From Micromonospora aurantiaca ATCC 27029 (GTDB lineage Bacteria > Actinomycetota > Actinomycetes > Mycobacteriales > Micromonosporaceae): a stretch of DNA of 64,000 bases. Below are positions 1 to 7,910 of the stretch, in pieces. The notes beneath the pieces were generated by a model. That model did not search any database, was not told the DNA's origin, and saw nothing but the letters and a program-made list of their open reading frames with translations. A program made the position numbers and the translations under genes. Location of the stretch: assembly GCF_000145235.1 (NCBI RefSeq), contig NC_014391.1, positions 5,723,501-5,787,500 of the forward strand, in the 5' to 3' direction. Every line of letters begins with the position of its first letter. Position 1 is the first letter of the stretch.

Positions 1-341
1 ACCGGAGTGGGCGGCGGTTCCGGCAGCCGCGCCTCCCAGTCGATCGGCTGCATCGGCGAGCGGGCGGTCCGCCGCGCGGCCCGCATCCGCACCACCGCGT
101 CGGAGGAGACGTAGAGACCGCGCCGCGGGACGGTCACGATCAGACCCTGCTCCATGAGCCGGTCGTACGCGGTCAGCACGGTGTTCCGGGAGACGCCGAG
201 CGCCTCGGCCAGGCGGCGCGTGCTGGGCAGCGGGCCGTCGTCGTACTGCCCCGCGAGGATGGCGTCCTCGAGCCCGGTGATGATCTGCTCGTAGAGCGGA
301 ACCGTGCTCTGCGGGTTGACCGGCAGCAGGAAATCCGCCAC
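1..341 (-). CDS. GntR-family (MocR-like) transcriptional regulator, N-terminal part, cut by window edge
   Basis: The reverse strand encodes the first 113 or so residues of a GntR-type winged-helix DNA-binding domain. It opens MADFLLPVNP and continues PLYEQI, then LPSTRRLAEALGVSRNTV, which is the helix-turn-helix, then VLTAYDRLMEQGLI. The reading frame remains open to base 1, so the C-terminal half lies outside the window. The linker after the HTH (about 35 visible residues, Pro-rich) fits a MocR-type protein, which would carry an aminotransferase-like domain, but that part cannot be seen. The GTG at 341 was chosen because GGAGG lies 5 nt upstream; the frame is open further upstream, with a GTG at 398 that lacks a comparable ribosome site. 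It is divergent from the LeuB-like gene and may regulate it. Confidence 0.75.
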   Translation of the reverse strand, partial: MADFLLPVNPQSTVPLYEQIITGLEDAILAGQYDDGPLPSTRRLAEALGVSRNTVLTAYDRLMEQGLIVTVPRRGLYVSSDAVVRMRAARRTARSPMQPIDWEARLPEPPPTP

Positions 342-526
342 CTCGACCTCCCACTCCCGCGGGGGTCTCGCCTCGTCCCGTCGTCGTACGCCCTGCACAC
401 GCCCTGTGCGTCCCGCTGGTACTAGCCTAGCCGGAGACCTGGACCTGTTGCGGAGGGCCCGTTCCCGCCACGCTTGGCCGGGCGATGGCAGGTGACGGTC
501 TCCTGCACGCGGACAGGGGTGGACTC

Positions 527-1615
527 ATGAGCGCCCAGCGAATCGCGCTGGTGCCCGGCGACGGCATCGGACCGGAGGTCACCGCGCAGGCGGTCAAGGC
601 GTGCGACGCCGCCGCCCGACGGTTCGGGATCGACCTGGTCTGGGAGGACTACGAACTCGGCGCGGACTACTGGCGGATAACCGGCCAGGTCGTACCGCCG
701 GACGTGGAACAGGAACTGGCCAAGGCGGACGCCATTCTCTTCGGGGCCGTCGGTGACCCGTCGGTGCCGCCCGGCGTGCTGGAACGCGGCCTGGTCATCC
801 ACCTGCGGACCGCGTTCGACCAGTACGTGAACCTGCGGCCGGTCAAGCTGCTGCCAGGCGTGCCCACGCCCATCGGCGGGCTCCGCCCGGAGCAGTGCGA
901 CCTGGTGATCCTGCGGGAGAACACCGAGGGCGCCTACGTCGGCGCCGGCGGCTTCATCCACCGGGGCGGGCCGGACGAGATCGCCACCCAGGAGTCGGTG
1001 AACACCCGCAAGGGCGTCGAACGCCTCATCCGGCACGGCTTCCGGCTGGCCCTGAGCCGCCGCAAGCACGTCACCCTGGTGCACAAGGCGAACATCCTCA
1101 CGTACGCCGGCGACCTGTGGCAGCGGACCTTCGCGGAGGTCGCCGCGGAGTATCCGGACATCGAGGTGGACTACGTGCACGTCGACGCGATGTGCCTCTA
1201 CCTGGTGACGCAGCCGGAGCGGTTCGACGTCGTGGTCACCGACAACCTGTTCGGCGACATCATCACCGACCTGGGCGCGGCCGTGCAGGGCGGTCTCGGC
1301 CTGGCCGCGAGCGGCAACCTCAACCCGACCGGGTCAGCGCCGAGCATGTTCGAGCCGGTGCACGGTTCCGCGCCGGACATCGCCGGCCGCGGCTGGGCCA
1401 ACCCCGCCGGGTCGATCCTCAGCGCCGCGCTGATGCTGGAGCACCTGGGTCACCCCGAGGCGGCCCGCTGCCTGGAGGACGGGGTGAAGGCGGTGCTGCC
1501 GCGCCTGGGCGCCATGCGCGGGCCGGAGATGGGCATGTCGACCGAGGACTTCGGCGACGCGGTCGCCGCCGTCATCGGCGAGGGCGCGTACCAGGCGGAC
1601 GCCCTGCCGGCGTGA
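527..1615 (+). CDS. Isopropylmalate/isocitrate dehydrogenase family enzyme (LeuB-like)
   Basis: Predicted NAD-dependent beta-decarboxylating dehydrogenase of 362 residues. Seen: N-terminal LVPGDGIGPEV nucleotide/substrate loop, ERGLVIHLR and VNLRP arginine segments, LRENTEGAYVG, the catalytic Tyr region, HKANILTY with the catalytic Lys, and TDNLFGDIITDL with the metal-binding Asp residues. Length fits LeuB (about 350). The motif LRENTEGAY differs from the REGTEGPY I associate with housekeeping actinobacterial LeuB, and no other leucine genes are near, so a tartrate or homoisocitrate-type substrate is possible. The ATG at 527 has AGGGGTGG close upstream and matches the family N-terminus; an upstream in-frame ATG at 485 has no such site. 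The FGE gene starts 7 nt after its stop codon, so the two are probably cotranscribed. Confidence 0.85.
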   Translation: MSAQRIALVPGDGIGPEVTAQAVKACDAAARRFGIDLVWEDYELGADYWRITGQVVPPDVEQELAKADAILFGAVGDPSVPPGVLERGLVIHLRTAFDQYVNLRPVKLLPGVPTPIGGLRPEQCDLVILRENTEGAYVGAGGFIHRGGPDEIATQESVNTRKGVERLIRHGFRLALSRRKHVTLVHKANILTYAGDLWQRTFAEVAAEYPDIEVDYVHVDAMCLYLVTQPERFDVVVTDNLFGDIITDLGAAVQGGLGLAASGNLNPTGSAPSMFEPVHGSAPDIAGRGWANPAGSILSAALMLEHLGHPEAARCLEDGVKAVLPRLGAMRGPEMGMSTEDFGDAVAAVIGEGAYQADALPA

Positions 1616-1622
1616 CACGGAT

Positions 1623-2585
1623 GTGAGCACCGAACCGGTCGATCCGGGCGACGGCGGGGGCACTCCCCCGCCGTCGCCGTGTTGCGCGCCGCGACGCCCG
1701 CCCGCCGCCGCCGACACCGGCGCCGCGGCGGGCGCGAGCGCCGTCCGCTCACCATTCCGGGGTACGGACGACCTGATCGCGCTGCCCGGCGGCACCTTCC
1801 TCATGGGCACCGACGACCCGGAGGGCTTCCCGGAGGACCTGGAGGGACCGGTCCGGCCGGTGGCTGTGGCCCCGTTCGCGATCGCCGCGACACCGGTGAC
1901 GAACCGGCAGTTCGCCCGCTTCGTCGACGCCACCGGCTACCGCACGGACGCGGAACGGTACGGCTGGTCGTTCGTCTTCCACCTGTTGCTGGCGCCGTCC
2001 GCGCACCGGTACGTGCTGGACGCGTCGGTGCCGCAGGCGCCGTGGTGGCTGGCGGTCGAGGGAGCGCACTGGGCCGCCCCGGACGGGCCCGGTTCGGACG
2101 TACGCGGGCGCGAGCGGCACCCCGTCGTGCACGTCTCCCACCGGGACGCCGAGGCGTACTGCCTGTGGTCCGGCACCCGGTTGGCCACCGAGGCCGAGTG
2201 GGAGTACGCGGCGCGCGGCGGCCTGTCCCAGGCGCGCTACGCCTGGGGCGACGAGCTGACCCCGGACGGGCGGCACCTGTGCAACATCTGGCAGGGTGCC
2301 TTCCCTGCTGTCAACACCGCTGAAGACGGGTTCGCAGGCACCTCTCCGGTGACCGCGTTTCCGCCGAACGGCTACGGCCTGTACGACGTCGCGGGCAACG
2401 TTTGGGAACTCACGGCCGAACCCTGGCGCGACCGCCGCGGCCGTATCTCACCAGGTGAGAGCGTCATCAGGGGTGGTTCGTACCTGTGCCACGACTCTTA
2501 TTGCAACCGTTACCGCGTGGCAGCACGGAGTCGGACCACCGTTGACTCCTCAAGTGGCAACACCGGGTTCCGCGTGGCGCGGTAG
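1623..2585 (+). CDS. Formylglycine-generating enzyme (sulfatase-modifying factor family)
   Basis: Predicted copper-dependent oxidase that turns a Cys in the CxPxR motif of sulfatases into formylglycine. Seen: LPGGTFLMGTDD at about residue 55, TPVTNRQFARFV, RHPVVHVSHRDAEAYCLW, TEAEWEYAARGG, CNIWQG, NTAEDG and the C-terminal GGSYLCHDSYCNRYR. The two cysteines of that last motif, C289 and C294, are spaced as in the catalytic pair of Streptomyces coelicolor FGE, so it should be active. The N-terminus (about 50 residues) is Pro/Ala-rich and carries a CCAPRRPP segment; its role is unknown. GTG start at 1623 is 7 nt after the LeuB-like gene. No sulfatase with CxPxR was seen in the window, so its substrate is elsewhere. 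The last 290 bases have visibly more A/T at third positions than the rest. Confidence 0.9.
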   Translation: MSTEPVDPGDGGGTPPPSPCCAPRRPPAAADTGAAAGASAVRSPFRGTDDLIALPGGTFLMGTDDPEGFPEDLEGPVRPVAVAPFAIAATPVTNRQFARFVDATGYRTDAERYGWSFVFHLLLAPSAHRYVLDASVPQAPWWLAVEGAHWAAPDGPGSDVRGRERHPVVHVSHRDAEAYCLWSGTRLATEAEWEYAARGGLSQARYAWGDELTPDGRHLCNIWQGAFPAVNTAEDGFAGTSPVTAFPPNGYGLYDVAGNVWELTAEPWRDRRGRISPGESVIRGGSYLCHDSYCNRYRVAARSRTTVDSSSGNTGFRVAR

Positions 2586-2709
2586 TCCGGCGCTGATTGG
2601 TACCTGCCGACCCCGCTGAACTGGCCCTTTTGCATCGGGTAGCACGCTCATAGTGTCCCGCCTCACAGGCTACGAGCGCCCTTGGCGTTCTTCGCGATGG
2701 GACACACGA

Positions 2710-4227
2710 ATGAATCGGCTGAAGATAACGCTGCCCGCCGTGCTGCTCGCCACGGCGCTGGCTCTGACCGCGTGCAGTAGCGATGGTGACTCGGAGACCA
2801 CCACCGGCGGTGGTTCCGGCAACGGTACGGTCACCCTCGGCGCCTACCTGGAGCCGGTGAGCCTCGACCTGACCGCCGAGGCCGGCGCCGCGATCCCGCA
2901 GGTCCTGCTCTACAACGTGTACGAGGGCCTGGTGCGCCAGAACGCCGGCACCGGCGAGGTGGAGCCGCTGCTGGCCAGCGAGTGGAAGGTGTCCGACGAC
3001 GGCACCAAGTACTCGTTCAAGCTGCGCGACGGCGTGACCTTCCACGACGGCCAGAAGCTCACCGCGCAGGACGTGGTGTGGAGCTTCAAGCGGGTCACCG
3101 CCGAGGGCTCGACGAACCCGTTCAAGTCGCAGATGACAGTCGTGAAGACCGTCGAGGCGCCTGATGCCTCCACCGTGGACGTGACGCTGTCCCGGCCCAG
3201 CCAGAGCTGGCTGTTCGACGTCGCCGGCCGCGTCGGCGTGGTGCTCAAGGAGAACGCCACCGACCTGGGGACGAAGCCGAACGGCACCGGTCCGTTCAAG
3301 TTCGACAAGTGGAACCGCGGCGACAGCATCACGCTGGTGCGCAACGACGGCTACTGGGGTGAGAAGGCCAAGGTCGGCACCGCCGTCTTCCGGTACATCA
3401 CCGACGCCAACGCGCTGAACAACGCGATGCTCTCCGGTCAGCTCGACATCGTGGCCAACATCCAGGCGCCGCAGCTGCTCGAGGTGTTCAAGGGCAACAA
3501 GCAGTTCGAGGTGGTCGAGGGCAAGACGACCGGTGAGGTCGTCCTGGCGATGAACAACGCCAAGGGCCCGCTGGCCGACGCCCGGGTGCGCCAGGCCATC
3601 CGCCACGCGATCGACCACGACGCGCTCATCAAGACCGTCTGGTCCGGGTACGGCACGAAGATCGGCAGCATGGTGCCGCCGAGCGACCCGTGGTACGAGG
3701 ACCGCACCGGAGACTTCCCGCACGACCCCGCCAAGGCCAAGCAGCTGCTCGCCGAGGCCGGCCACGCCAACGGGCTCACCCTGACCATGGACGTCCCGCC
3801 GCCCGGCTACGCCCGCGCCTCCGCGCAGTTCGTCGCCTCGCAGCTCGCCGAGGTCGGCATCAAGGTGACCCAGAACAACGTCGAGATGCCGCAGTGGCTC
3901 GACAAGGTGCTCGGCAAGGCCAACTACGACCTGTCCATCATCGCCCACGTCGAGCCGCGTGACCTGGTCCGCTACAGCCAGCCGGAGTACTACTACCGCT
4001 ACAAGAACCCGGCCGTCACGCAGCTCATGAACGAGGCCGACACGGCTCTGGACGCGGCGACCCGGGACAAGAAGTTCGCCGAGGCCGCGAAGGTCATCTC
4101 GCAGGAGGCCGCCAGCGACTGGCTGTTCCTGCTGCCGAACCTCGCGGTGATCCGCGACGGCGTCGAGGGTTACCCGAAGGACGCGGTGACCCAGTCCTTC
4201 GACGTCACCAAGGTGTCCAAGAAGTAG
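2710..4227 (+). CDS. ABC transporter substrate-binding lipoprotein, peptide/nickel (family 5) type
   Basis: Extracytoplasmic solute receptor of 505 residues. A lipoprotein signal is visible: MNRLKI basic start, hydrophobic LPAVLLATALAL, then lipobox LTAC with the lipidated Cys near residue 20, followed by a Ser/Gly/Thr linker. The mature part shows family 5 features: EPVSLDLT, LVRQNAGTGEVEPLLASEW, KLRDGVTFHDGQKLTAQDVVWSFKR, GTGPFKF, VRQAIRHAIDH and VPPSDPW. Such proteins bind oligopeptides, nickel chelates or sugars, and the ligand cannot be read from sequence. No permease or ATPase genes are adjacent, so it is an orphan receptor in this window. The ATG at 2710 was chosen because the signal peptide begins there. 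A strong hairpin follows the stop codon. Confidence 0.9.
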   Translation: MNRLKITLPAVLLATALALTACSSDGDSETTTGGGSGNGTVTLGAYLEPVSLDLTAEAGAAIPQVLLYNVYEGLVRQNAGTGEVEPLLASEWKVSDDGTKYSFKLRDGVTFHDGQKLTAQDVVWSFKRVTAEGSTNPFKSQMTVVKTVEAPDASTVDVTLSRPSQSWLFDVAGRVGVVLKENATDLGTKPNGTGPFKFDKWNRGDSITLVRNDGYWGEKAKVGTAVFRYITDANALNNAMLSGQLDIVANIQAPQLLEVFKGNKQFEVVEGKTTGEVVLAMNNAKGPLADARVRQAIRHAIDHDALIKTVWSGYGTKIGSMVPPSDPWYEDRTGDFPHDPAKAKQLLAEAGHANGLTLTMDVPPPGYARASAQFVASQLAEVGIKVTQNNVEMPQWLDKVLGKANYDLSIIAHVEPRDLVRYSQPEYYYRYKNPAVTQLMNEADTALDAATRDKKFAEAAKVISQEAASDWLFLLPNLAVIRDGVEGYPKDAVTQSFDVTKVSKK

Positions 4228-4243
4228 CCCAGCACCACGCACA

Positions 4244-4279
4244 GAAGGACCTGGTGGGCTCCCGCCCACCAGGTCCTTC
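4244..4279 (+). terminator. Rho-independent-type terminator after the binding-protein gene
   Basis: A perfect 15-bp stem (GAAGGACCTGGTGGG and its complement at 4265-4279) with a 6-nt loop begins 16 nt after the stop codon. No clear U tract follows, which is common in high-GC actinobacteria. Confidence 0.85.
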
Positions 4280-4318
4280 CGTCATTCCCCCGCTCCCCCT
4301 CCCCGCTCCCCCTCCCCG

Positions 4319-4388
4319 CGATCTTGCACTTGCTGCCCCTGGTGCGGGGGATTTGACCCCGTTCGTCGGGACACCAAGTGCAAGATCG
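4319..4388. repeat. Palindromic repeat, GATCTTGCACTTG type (copy 1)
   Basis: A 70-bp element with 14-bp perfect inverted ends: CGATCTTGCACTTG read from the right end, CAAGTGCAAGATCG at 4375-4388. The left end starts C-G-A-T-C at 4319. The core is GC-rich and not symmetrical. A related copy is at 43367-43439. No target-site duplication is visible. Confidence 0.85.
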
Positions 4389-4613
4389 ACGGTCCAGGAG
4401 GGCCGGGGTTGTCCGGGAGCCGTGGTCGGTGCGCAGTGGACTGTCGCAGTCGAGGTGTGTCGCCTCCGTGAAACCCTGCGCGCCCGGGGGCTCGGGGCGT
4501 CGACACAACGCACGGCCGAGTGAGGGCTGAACCGCGGGCGAACGCGTTCCACCCGCCCGACGACCACGCCCAGCCCTACGGTGTGGCCTCTGTGCTCTGC
4601 GCCAGCGCGACGC

Positions 4614-4638
4614 AACGAGCTGCCGAGGGCAGCTCGTT
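4614..4638. repeat. Short hairpin in the gap
   Basis: AACGAGCTGCC and its exact complement flank a 3-nt loop (GAG). It is not next to a stop codon. It might belong to an untranslated RNA or be a remnant of a repeat; no function is assigned. Confidence 0.6.
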
Positions 4639-4704
4639 CCCGCTCCCTCGGCACACCGAAGGGCTGACGTGCTGCCAAGTGGCTCGGCTTTGAACGCCCT
4701 CCTC

Positions 4705-4780
4705 CGTCGATCTTGGAGTTGTGGCGCCTGGGATGCGCTGTATGCGAGCTGTGCGAGGTGCCACAACTCCAAGATAGACG
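4705..4780. repeat. Palindromic repeat, GATCTTGGAGTTGTGGC type (copy 1)
   Basis: A 76-bp element with 21-bp inverted ends, CGTCGATCTTGGAGTTGTGG(C) against 4760-4780, with a single mismatch, around a 34-bp core. A second copy with the same ends lies at 43462-43532. As at that locus, it sits beside a GATCTTGCA-type element. Confidence 0.85.
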
Positions 4781-4828
4781 GTCATACCGGGCGCGGACGA
4801 TCCACCGGCCGGCGACCTGGGAACGACG

Positions 4829-4866
4829 CGAGGCGGGCCCCGTCCGGGTGGACGGAACCCGCCTCG
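4829..4866 (-). terminator. Terminator of the peptidase gene
   Basis: Nested stem: CGAGGCGGG pairs with CCCGCCTCG, and inside it CCGTCC pairs with GGACGG across a GGGT loop. It lies 47 bp past the stop codon of the minus-strand peptidase gene. Confidence 0.75.
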
Positions 4867-4913
4867 ATCGTCACGCGCCTACTGTGCCGGCGCGAGGTGA
4901 GACAGCGTGTGTG

Positions 4914-6386
4914 TCAGCTGAGCCGGGCGGACGGCGCCCGGCGGCGTCCCCGCAGGTGCATGCCCAGCAGGCCGACACCGAGGACGGCGGCGGCCAGCAG
5001 GCCCGTGGTCACGCCCGTCGAGAGCGTGGGGCCACCGGTGTTGCCGGAGGCGAGAACCATGCCGTTCTGCGACTCCTGACCGGCGTCGTTCGTGGTGTTG
5101 CCCGCCGGAGCGGCGTTCGGCTTGCCCTTGCCCTTGTCCTTGCCCTTGTCGGCACCGGCCGGCGCGGGGACCGGCGTCTGCTGCAGCGCCTGGGTCGCCT
5201 GGGCGAAGGTCTCCGGCGTCACGTCCGGGGCGTTGCCCTGCGTACGCCACTGCTTGAGCTGCTTCATGCCCTTGCAGGCCGAGGGGTAGCGGTCGCAGTA
5301 GCTGGTGGTGTTGCCGATGCTCTCGGACGAGAGGACCGCCTTCGCGATGGCACGGGCGAGCGTGCTGGCGCCGGCGTTGAAGATGGCGTTGAGCTGGCGG
5401 CTGTCGGCCGGGTCGTTGATCTGGAGCGCCTCGCCCTTGCCGGTGGACACCGCGAACACGGTGTCGCCGTCGCCGAGCGTGTGGATCGGGCTGATCGCGC
5501 GGGCCATGCCGTCGTGCGCGTTGCCGGACATGCGCTGCGCGGCGGCCTTCTCCAGCGGGGCGTTGGTGGCCACCACGGCGATCGTGGTGTTGGCCGGCTG
5601 CTCGGCGGCGGCGGCCGGCGGGGTCGGCGGGTTGCACTCCTTCTTCTTGGGAGCCTTGTACCCGGCGAACTCGTTGCCGATGCCGTACTTGACGCCGTAC
5701 AGGGTGCAGTCGGCCGGGTCGACCGGGGAGCCGGCCGGGTTCACGATCACCATCGCGCCGACGTAGATACCGTCGCCGAGGTGGACGCTCGCGGTGCCGA
5801 CGCCGCCGCGCATGCCGCCGCCACGGGCGCCGGTGCCGCCGCCGACGCCGCCCTGGCGAACGGGACCGTCCGAGGTGGCCTGTGCCGCGAGGTAACCCCA
5901 CTCGGCGGAGGTGCGGGCCTTCGGGTCGCCGCCGCGGCCGAGGTCGAAGATGTCCGCGGCCGGCACGATCGGGGCCACGCCGCCGGCGCCGACGCGTACG
6001 CCCTCGCCCCGGTCCTCCAGCCAGCGGATGATGCCGTTGGTGGCCGACAGCCCGTACATGCTGCTGCCGCCGAGCTGGATCGCGTTGACGCCCGGGTTGG
6101 AGTTGAGCGGGCTGAGCAGGTCGGTCTCCTTGGTGGCGGGGGCGCCACCACGCTGGTCCACACTCGCCACGGACATCTGCGGCATGTAGACGACCGAGGT
6201 GCCGGTCAGGTACGGAGCGGTGTCGGACTGGACCTGGCCGACCTGGATGCCGGGAACGTCGGTGATGGCGTTGTGGGCACCCGGTGCGCCGGCGGCGGGG
6301 TTGGCCGACGCGGGCGACGCGACGAGCACGAGTCCCGGACAGACCAGGGCTGCCGCGGCGAGCGCGGCGAATCTGGACGACTTCAT
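4914..6386 (-). CDS. Secreted, C-terminally anchored P1-family (DmpA/NylC-type) N-terminal nucleophile peptidase
   Basis: Predicted self-processing hydrolase of 490 residues related to the DmpA aminopeptidase and nylon-oligomer hydrolase families. A signal peptide is visible (MKSSRFAALAAAALV to ASPASA, about residue 28). Family features: ITDVPGIQVGQ, GGSSMYGLSATNGI, GTGARGGGMRGGVGTAS near 185-200, and PANTTIAVVATNAPL, where cleavage between N266 and T267 would free a Thr nucleophile. A Lys/Gly/Pro linker and a C-terminal membrane segment with Arg-rich tail (GLLAAAVLGVGLLGMHLRGRRR) follow, so the domain should be tethered outside the cell; no LPxTG motif is seen. ATG at 6386 was chosen because GGGAGAA precedes it and the signal peptide starts there. 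The natural substrate is unknown. Confidence 0.85.
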   Translation of the reverse strand: MKSSRFAALAAAALVCPGLVLVASPASANPAAGAPGAHNAITDVPGIQVGQVQSDTAPYLTGTSVVYMPQMSVASVDQRGGAPATKETDLLSPLNSNPGVNAIQLGGSSMYGLSATNGIIRWLEDRGEGVRVGAGGVAPIVPAADIFDLGRGGDPKARTSAEWGYLAAQATSDGPVRQGGVGGGTGARGGGMRGGVGTASVHLGDGIYVGAMVIVNPAGSPVDPADCTLYGVKYGIGNEFAGYKAPKKKECNPPTPPAAAAEQPANTTIAVVATNAPLEKAAAQRMSGNAHDGMARAISPIHTLGDGDTVFAVSTGKGEALQINDPADSRQLNAIFNAGASTLARAIAKAVLSSESIGNTTSYCDRYPSACKGMKQLKQWRTQGNAPDVTPETFAQATQALQQTPVPAPAGADKGKDKGKGKPNAAPAGNTTNDAGQESQNGMVLASGNTGGPTLSTGVTTGLLAAAVLGVGLLGMHLRGRRRAPSARLS

Positions 6387-6494
6387 GCAGCTTCTCCCAT
6401 GCGAAGCGGTGCGACCTCCGCCCCGATCCGGGGCGGTCGATGCATTGGGCAACTGGTGGTCCCCCGTGGTACACGACGAGATGTGGGGGAGGCT

Positions 6495-6509
6495 ACTGGT
6501 CAGACCAGT
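6495..6509. promoter_or_regulatory. Candidate FadR/GntR-type operator
   Basis: ACTGGTCAGACCAGT is a perfect 7-bp inverted repeat around one base. It has the TGGTnnnACCA core typical of FadR-subfamily GntR operators. It lies about 110 bp upstream of the peptidase start and next to the FCD-domain regulator gene, which suggests that regulator controls the peptidase. Confidence 0.6.
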
Positions 6510-6540
6510 TGAAGGGAAGAGCCTGCTCAGCTGATGGCCG

Positions 6541-6557
6541 CCTCGGATAATCCGAGG
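6541..6557 (-). terminator. Hairpin after the FCD-domain regulator gene
   Basis: CCTCGGAT and ATCCGAGG form an 8-bp perfect stem around one base, 20 bp beyond the stop codon of the minus-strand GntR gene. A weak terminator or a second operator are both possible. Confidence 0.5.
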
Positions 6558-6577
6558 TCAGGCCACATCAGGCGGAT

Positions 6578-7330
6578 TCAGAGCAATACGTCCACCATCG
6601 AGCGCCGCGCCTCCGGCACGTACTCGGCGTAGTAGTGGTGCAGTTCCTGGCGGGTCAGCCGGGCCACCTCGTCGGCCTCGCCCGCGCGCATCGCGTCGAT
6701 GACCCGGCGGTGGTGCGCGAGCGTGCGCTCCATCAGCGCCTCACGATCCGGGGCCTCCGCGAGCTTCGTGGAGATCAGATCGAGCACCATGCTGCGGACC
6801 GCGTCGAGGCAGAGCACCAGAAGTTCGTTCCCGGACAGGCGGGCGACGTGCTCGTGGAAGCGGACGTCCGCCGCGCTGAACGCCTCGTAGCCGTCGGCCA
6901 CCGCGTCCCGCATGCCCGCCAGCGCCTGCTCCAGTTCGTCCAACTCGGACGGTGACGCCTGCCGGGCCGCGACCGATCCCGCCGCCGATTCGATGATCAT
7001 GCGGAACTGGAGCAGCTCCGCCACGCCGAGCCGCCGGCTGTCCACGACCCGGGCGAACAGCTTGCGCATCGCCGAGGCGGTCGAGGCGATCACCTGGGGC
7101 CCGAGCGGGTCACCGGGGCGCGAGCGGACCAGGCCGCTGCTCTCCAGCACGCGCAGCGCCTCACGCACGGTCGACCGGCTGACGTCGAACTGGGTCGTCA
7201 GCTCGCGCTCGCTGGGCAGCCGGTCCCCCGGCCGCAGATCGCCGGCGGCGATCCGCTCCTCGACCTGCCGGACGATCCCCTCGTACGCCCTCACGGTTCG
7301 CACTGGAGCGAACGAGACAGCCTTCGGCAT
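6578..7330 (-). CDS. FadR-subfamily GntR transcriptional regulator (FCD domain)
   Basis: A 250-residue regulator. The winged helix is at about residues 14-80 (EGIVRQVEERIAAGDLRPG, RLPSERELTTQFDVSRSTVREALRVLESSGLV). The helical FCD ligand domain follows, with the metal-site pattern: DVRFHEHVARLSGN, then AHHRRVIDAM and ELHHYY near the C-terminus. FCD regulators usually sense organic acids or acyl-CoAs. The ATG at 7330 has GGGAGG 6 nt upstream. Its likely target is the peptidase gene, through the dyad at 6495-6509; this is inferred from position and site type. Confidence 0.9.
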   Translation of the reverse strand: MPKAVSFAPVRTVRAYEGIVRQVEERIAAGDLRPGDRLPSERELTTQFDVSRSTVREALRVLESSGLVRSRPGDPLGPQVIASTASAMRKLFARVVDSRRLGVAELLQFRMIIESAAGSVAARQASPSELDELEQALAGMRDAVADGYEAFSAADVRFHEHVARLSGNELLVLCLDAVRSMVLDLISTKLAEAPDREALMERTLAHHRRVIDAMRAGEADEVARLTRQELHHYYAEYVPEARRSMVDVLL

Positions 7331-7408
7331 GGCGAACCTCCCGACGCACGGCGGCCTCGCGCCGCTGGGAACAACGGTACGGGTCGTCTGCCCGCCGGAG
7401 GGGCAGGG

Positions 7409-7819
7409 TCAGGCGGCAGGAGGCGGCGAGCCCATCGCCACGTCGTCGACCTTGATGTTGATCTCGTCGACCCGCAGCCCGTACGCCTCGACGGCGGACG
7501 CGACAGCGGCCCGCACCTCGTCGGTGACCTGCGGAACCGGGTGACCGGCCGCGATCACGAGGACCAGGTTGATCACCGCCGCGCCGTTCGTGACGTGGGC
7601 CGAGCAGCCCCGGCGGGCGTCGCCGACCTGATCGAGCCCGACCCGGTCGAGCACCGCGTTGAAGAACCGGGCCACGTCACCGCCCAGCTCGGCCACCCCG
7701 GGCACCCCGCGGGTGGCGGCCACCGCGATCTTCTCCACCACCTCGTCGGAGACGTGCGTGGTCCCGCCCGCCACCGCGTCCGGCGTGATCGACAGTTCCT
7801 GGGTCGCCTCGTCAGCCAT
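7409..7819 (-). CDS. Asp23/Gls24 family envelope stress response protein
   Basis: A 136-residue protein matching the Asp23/Gls24 family: SDEVVEKIAVAATRGVPGVAEL, then VNLVL-like NLVLVIAAGHPVPQVTDEVRAAVASAVEAYGLRVDEINIKVDDV. Members are abundant cytoplasmic proteins, membrane-associated through partners in staphylococci, and tied to cell-envelope stress. The body between residues 45 and 75 is an atypical insert with a Cys (RRGCSAHVTNG). ATG at 7819 has GGGAGAGC directly upstream. It stands alone; no AmaP-like membrane partner is beside it. Confidence 0.85.
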   Translation of the reverse strand: MADEATQELSITPDAVAGGTTHVSDEVVEKIAVAATRGVPGVAELGGDVARFFNAVLDRVGLDQVGDARRGCSAHVTNGAAVINLVLVIAAGHPVPQVTDEVRAAVASAVEAYGLRVDEINIKVDDVAMGSPPPAA

Positions 7820-7910
7820 GCTCTCCCACCCGTCGCACCGCCCCGCGCCGACGGCGTGGGGCGGTGCGAGCGTACTAGGCGCGGGCGCTCCGCAGTGGAC
7901 GGAGCCCGGT

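Larger units (their letters stand above)
4228..4913. other. 686-bp convergent intergenic gap rich in palindromes
   Basis: This gap between the binding-protein gene (+) and the peptidase gene (-) holds two terminators, two long palindromic repeats (4319-4388 and 4705-4780) and a separate 11-bp hairpin at 4614-4638. The open frames crossing it are low-complexity or Arg-rich and lack ribosome sites; I see no protein gene. Confidence 0.7.

Noticed and set aside
342-398. GTG at 398 as start of the GntR-type regulator
   Set aside because: The GTG at 341 has an ideal GGAGG 5 nt upstream and gives the usual family start.
6541-6557. CCTCGGAT-A-ATCCGAGG as a second operator of the FCD regulator
   Set aside because: It lacks the TGGTnnnACCA core and sits past the regulator's stop codon, so a terminator is the simpler reading.
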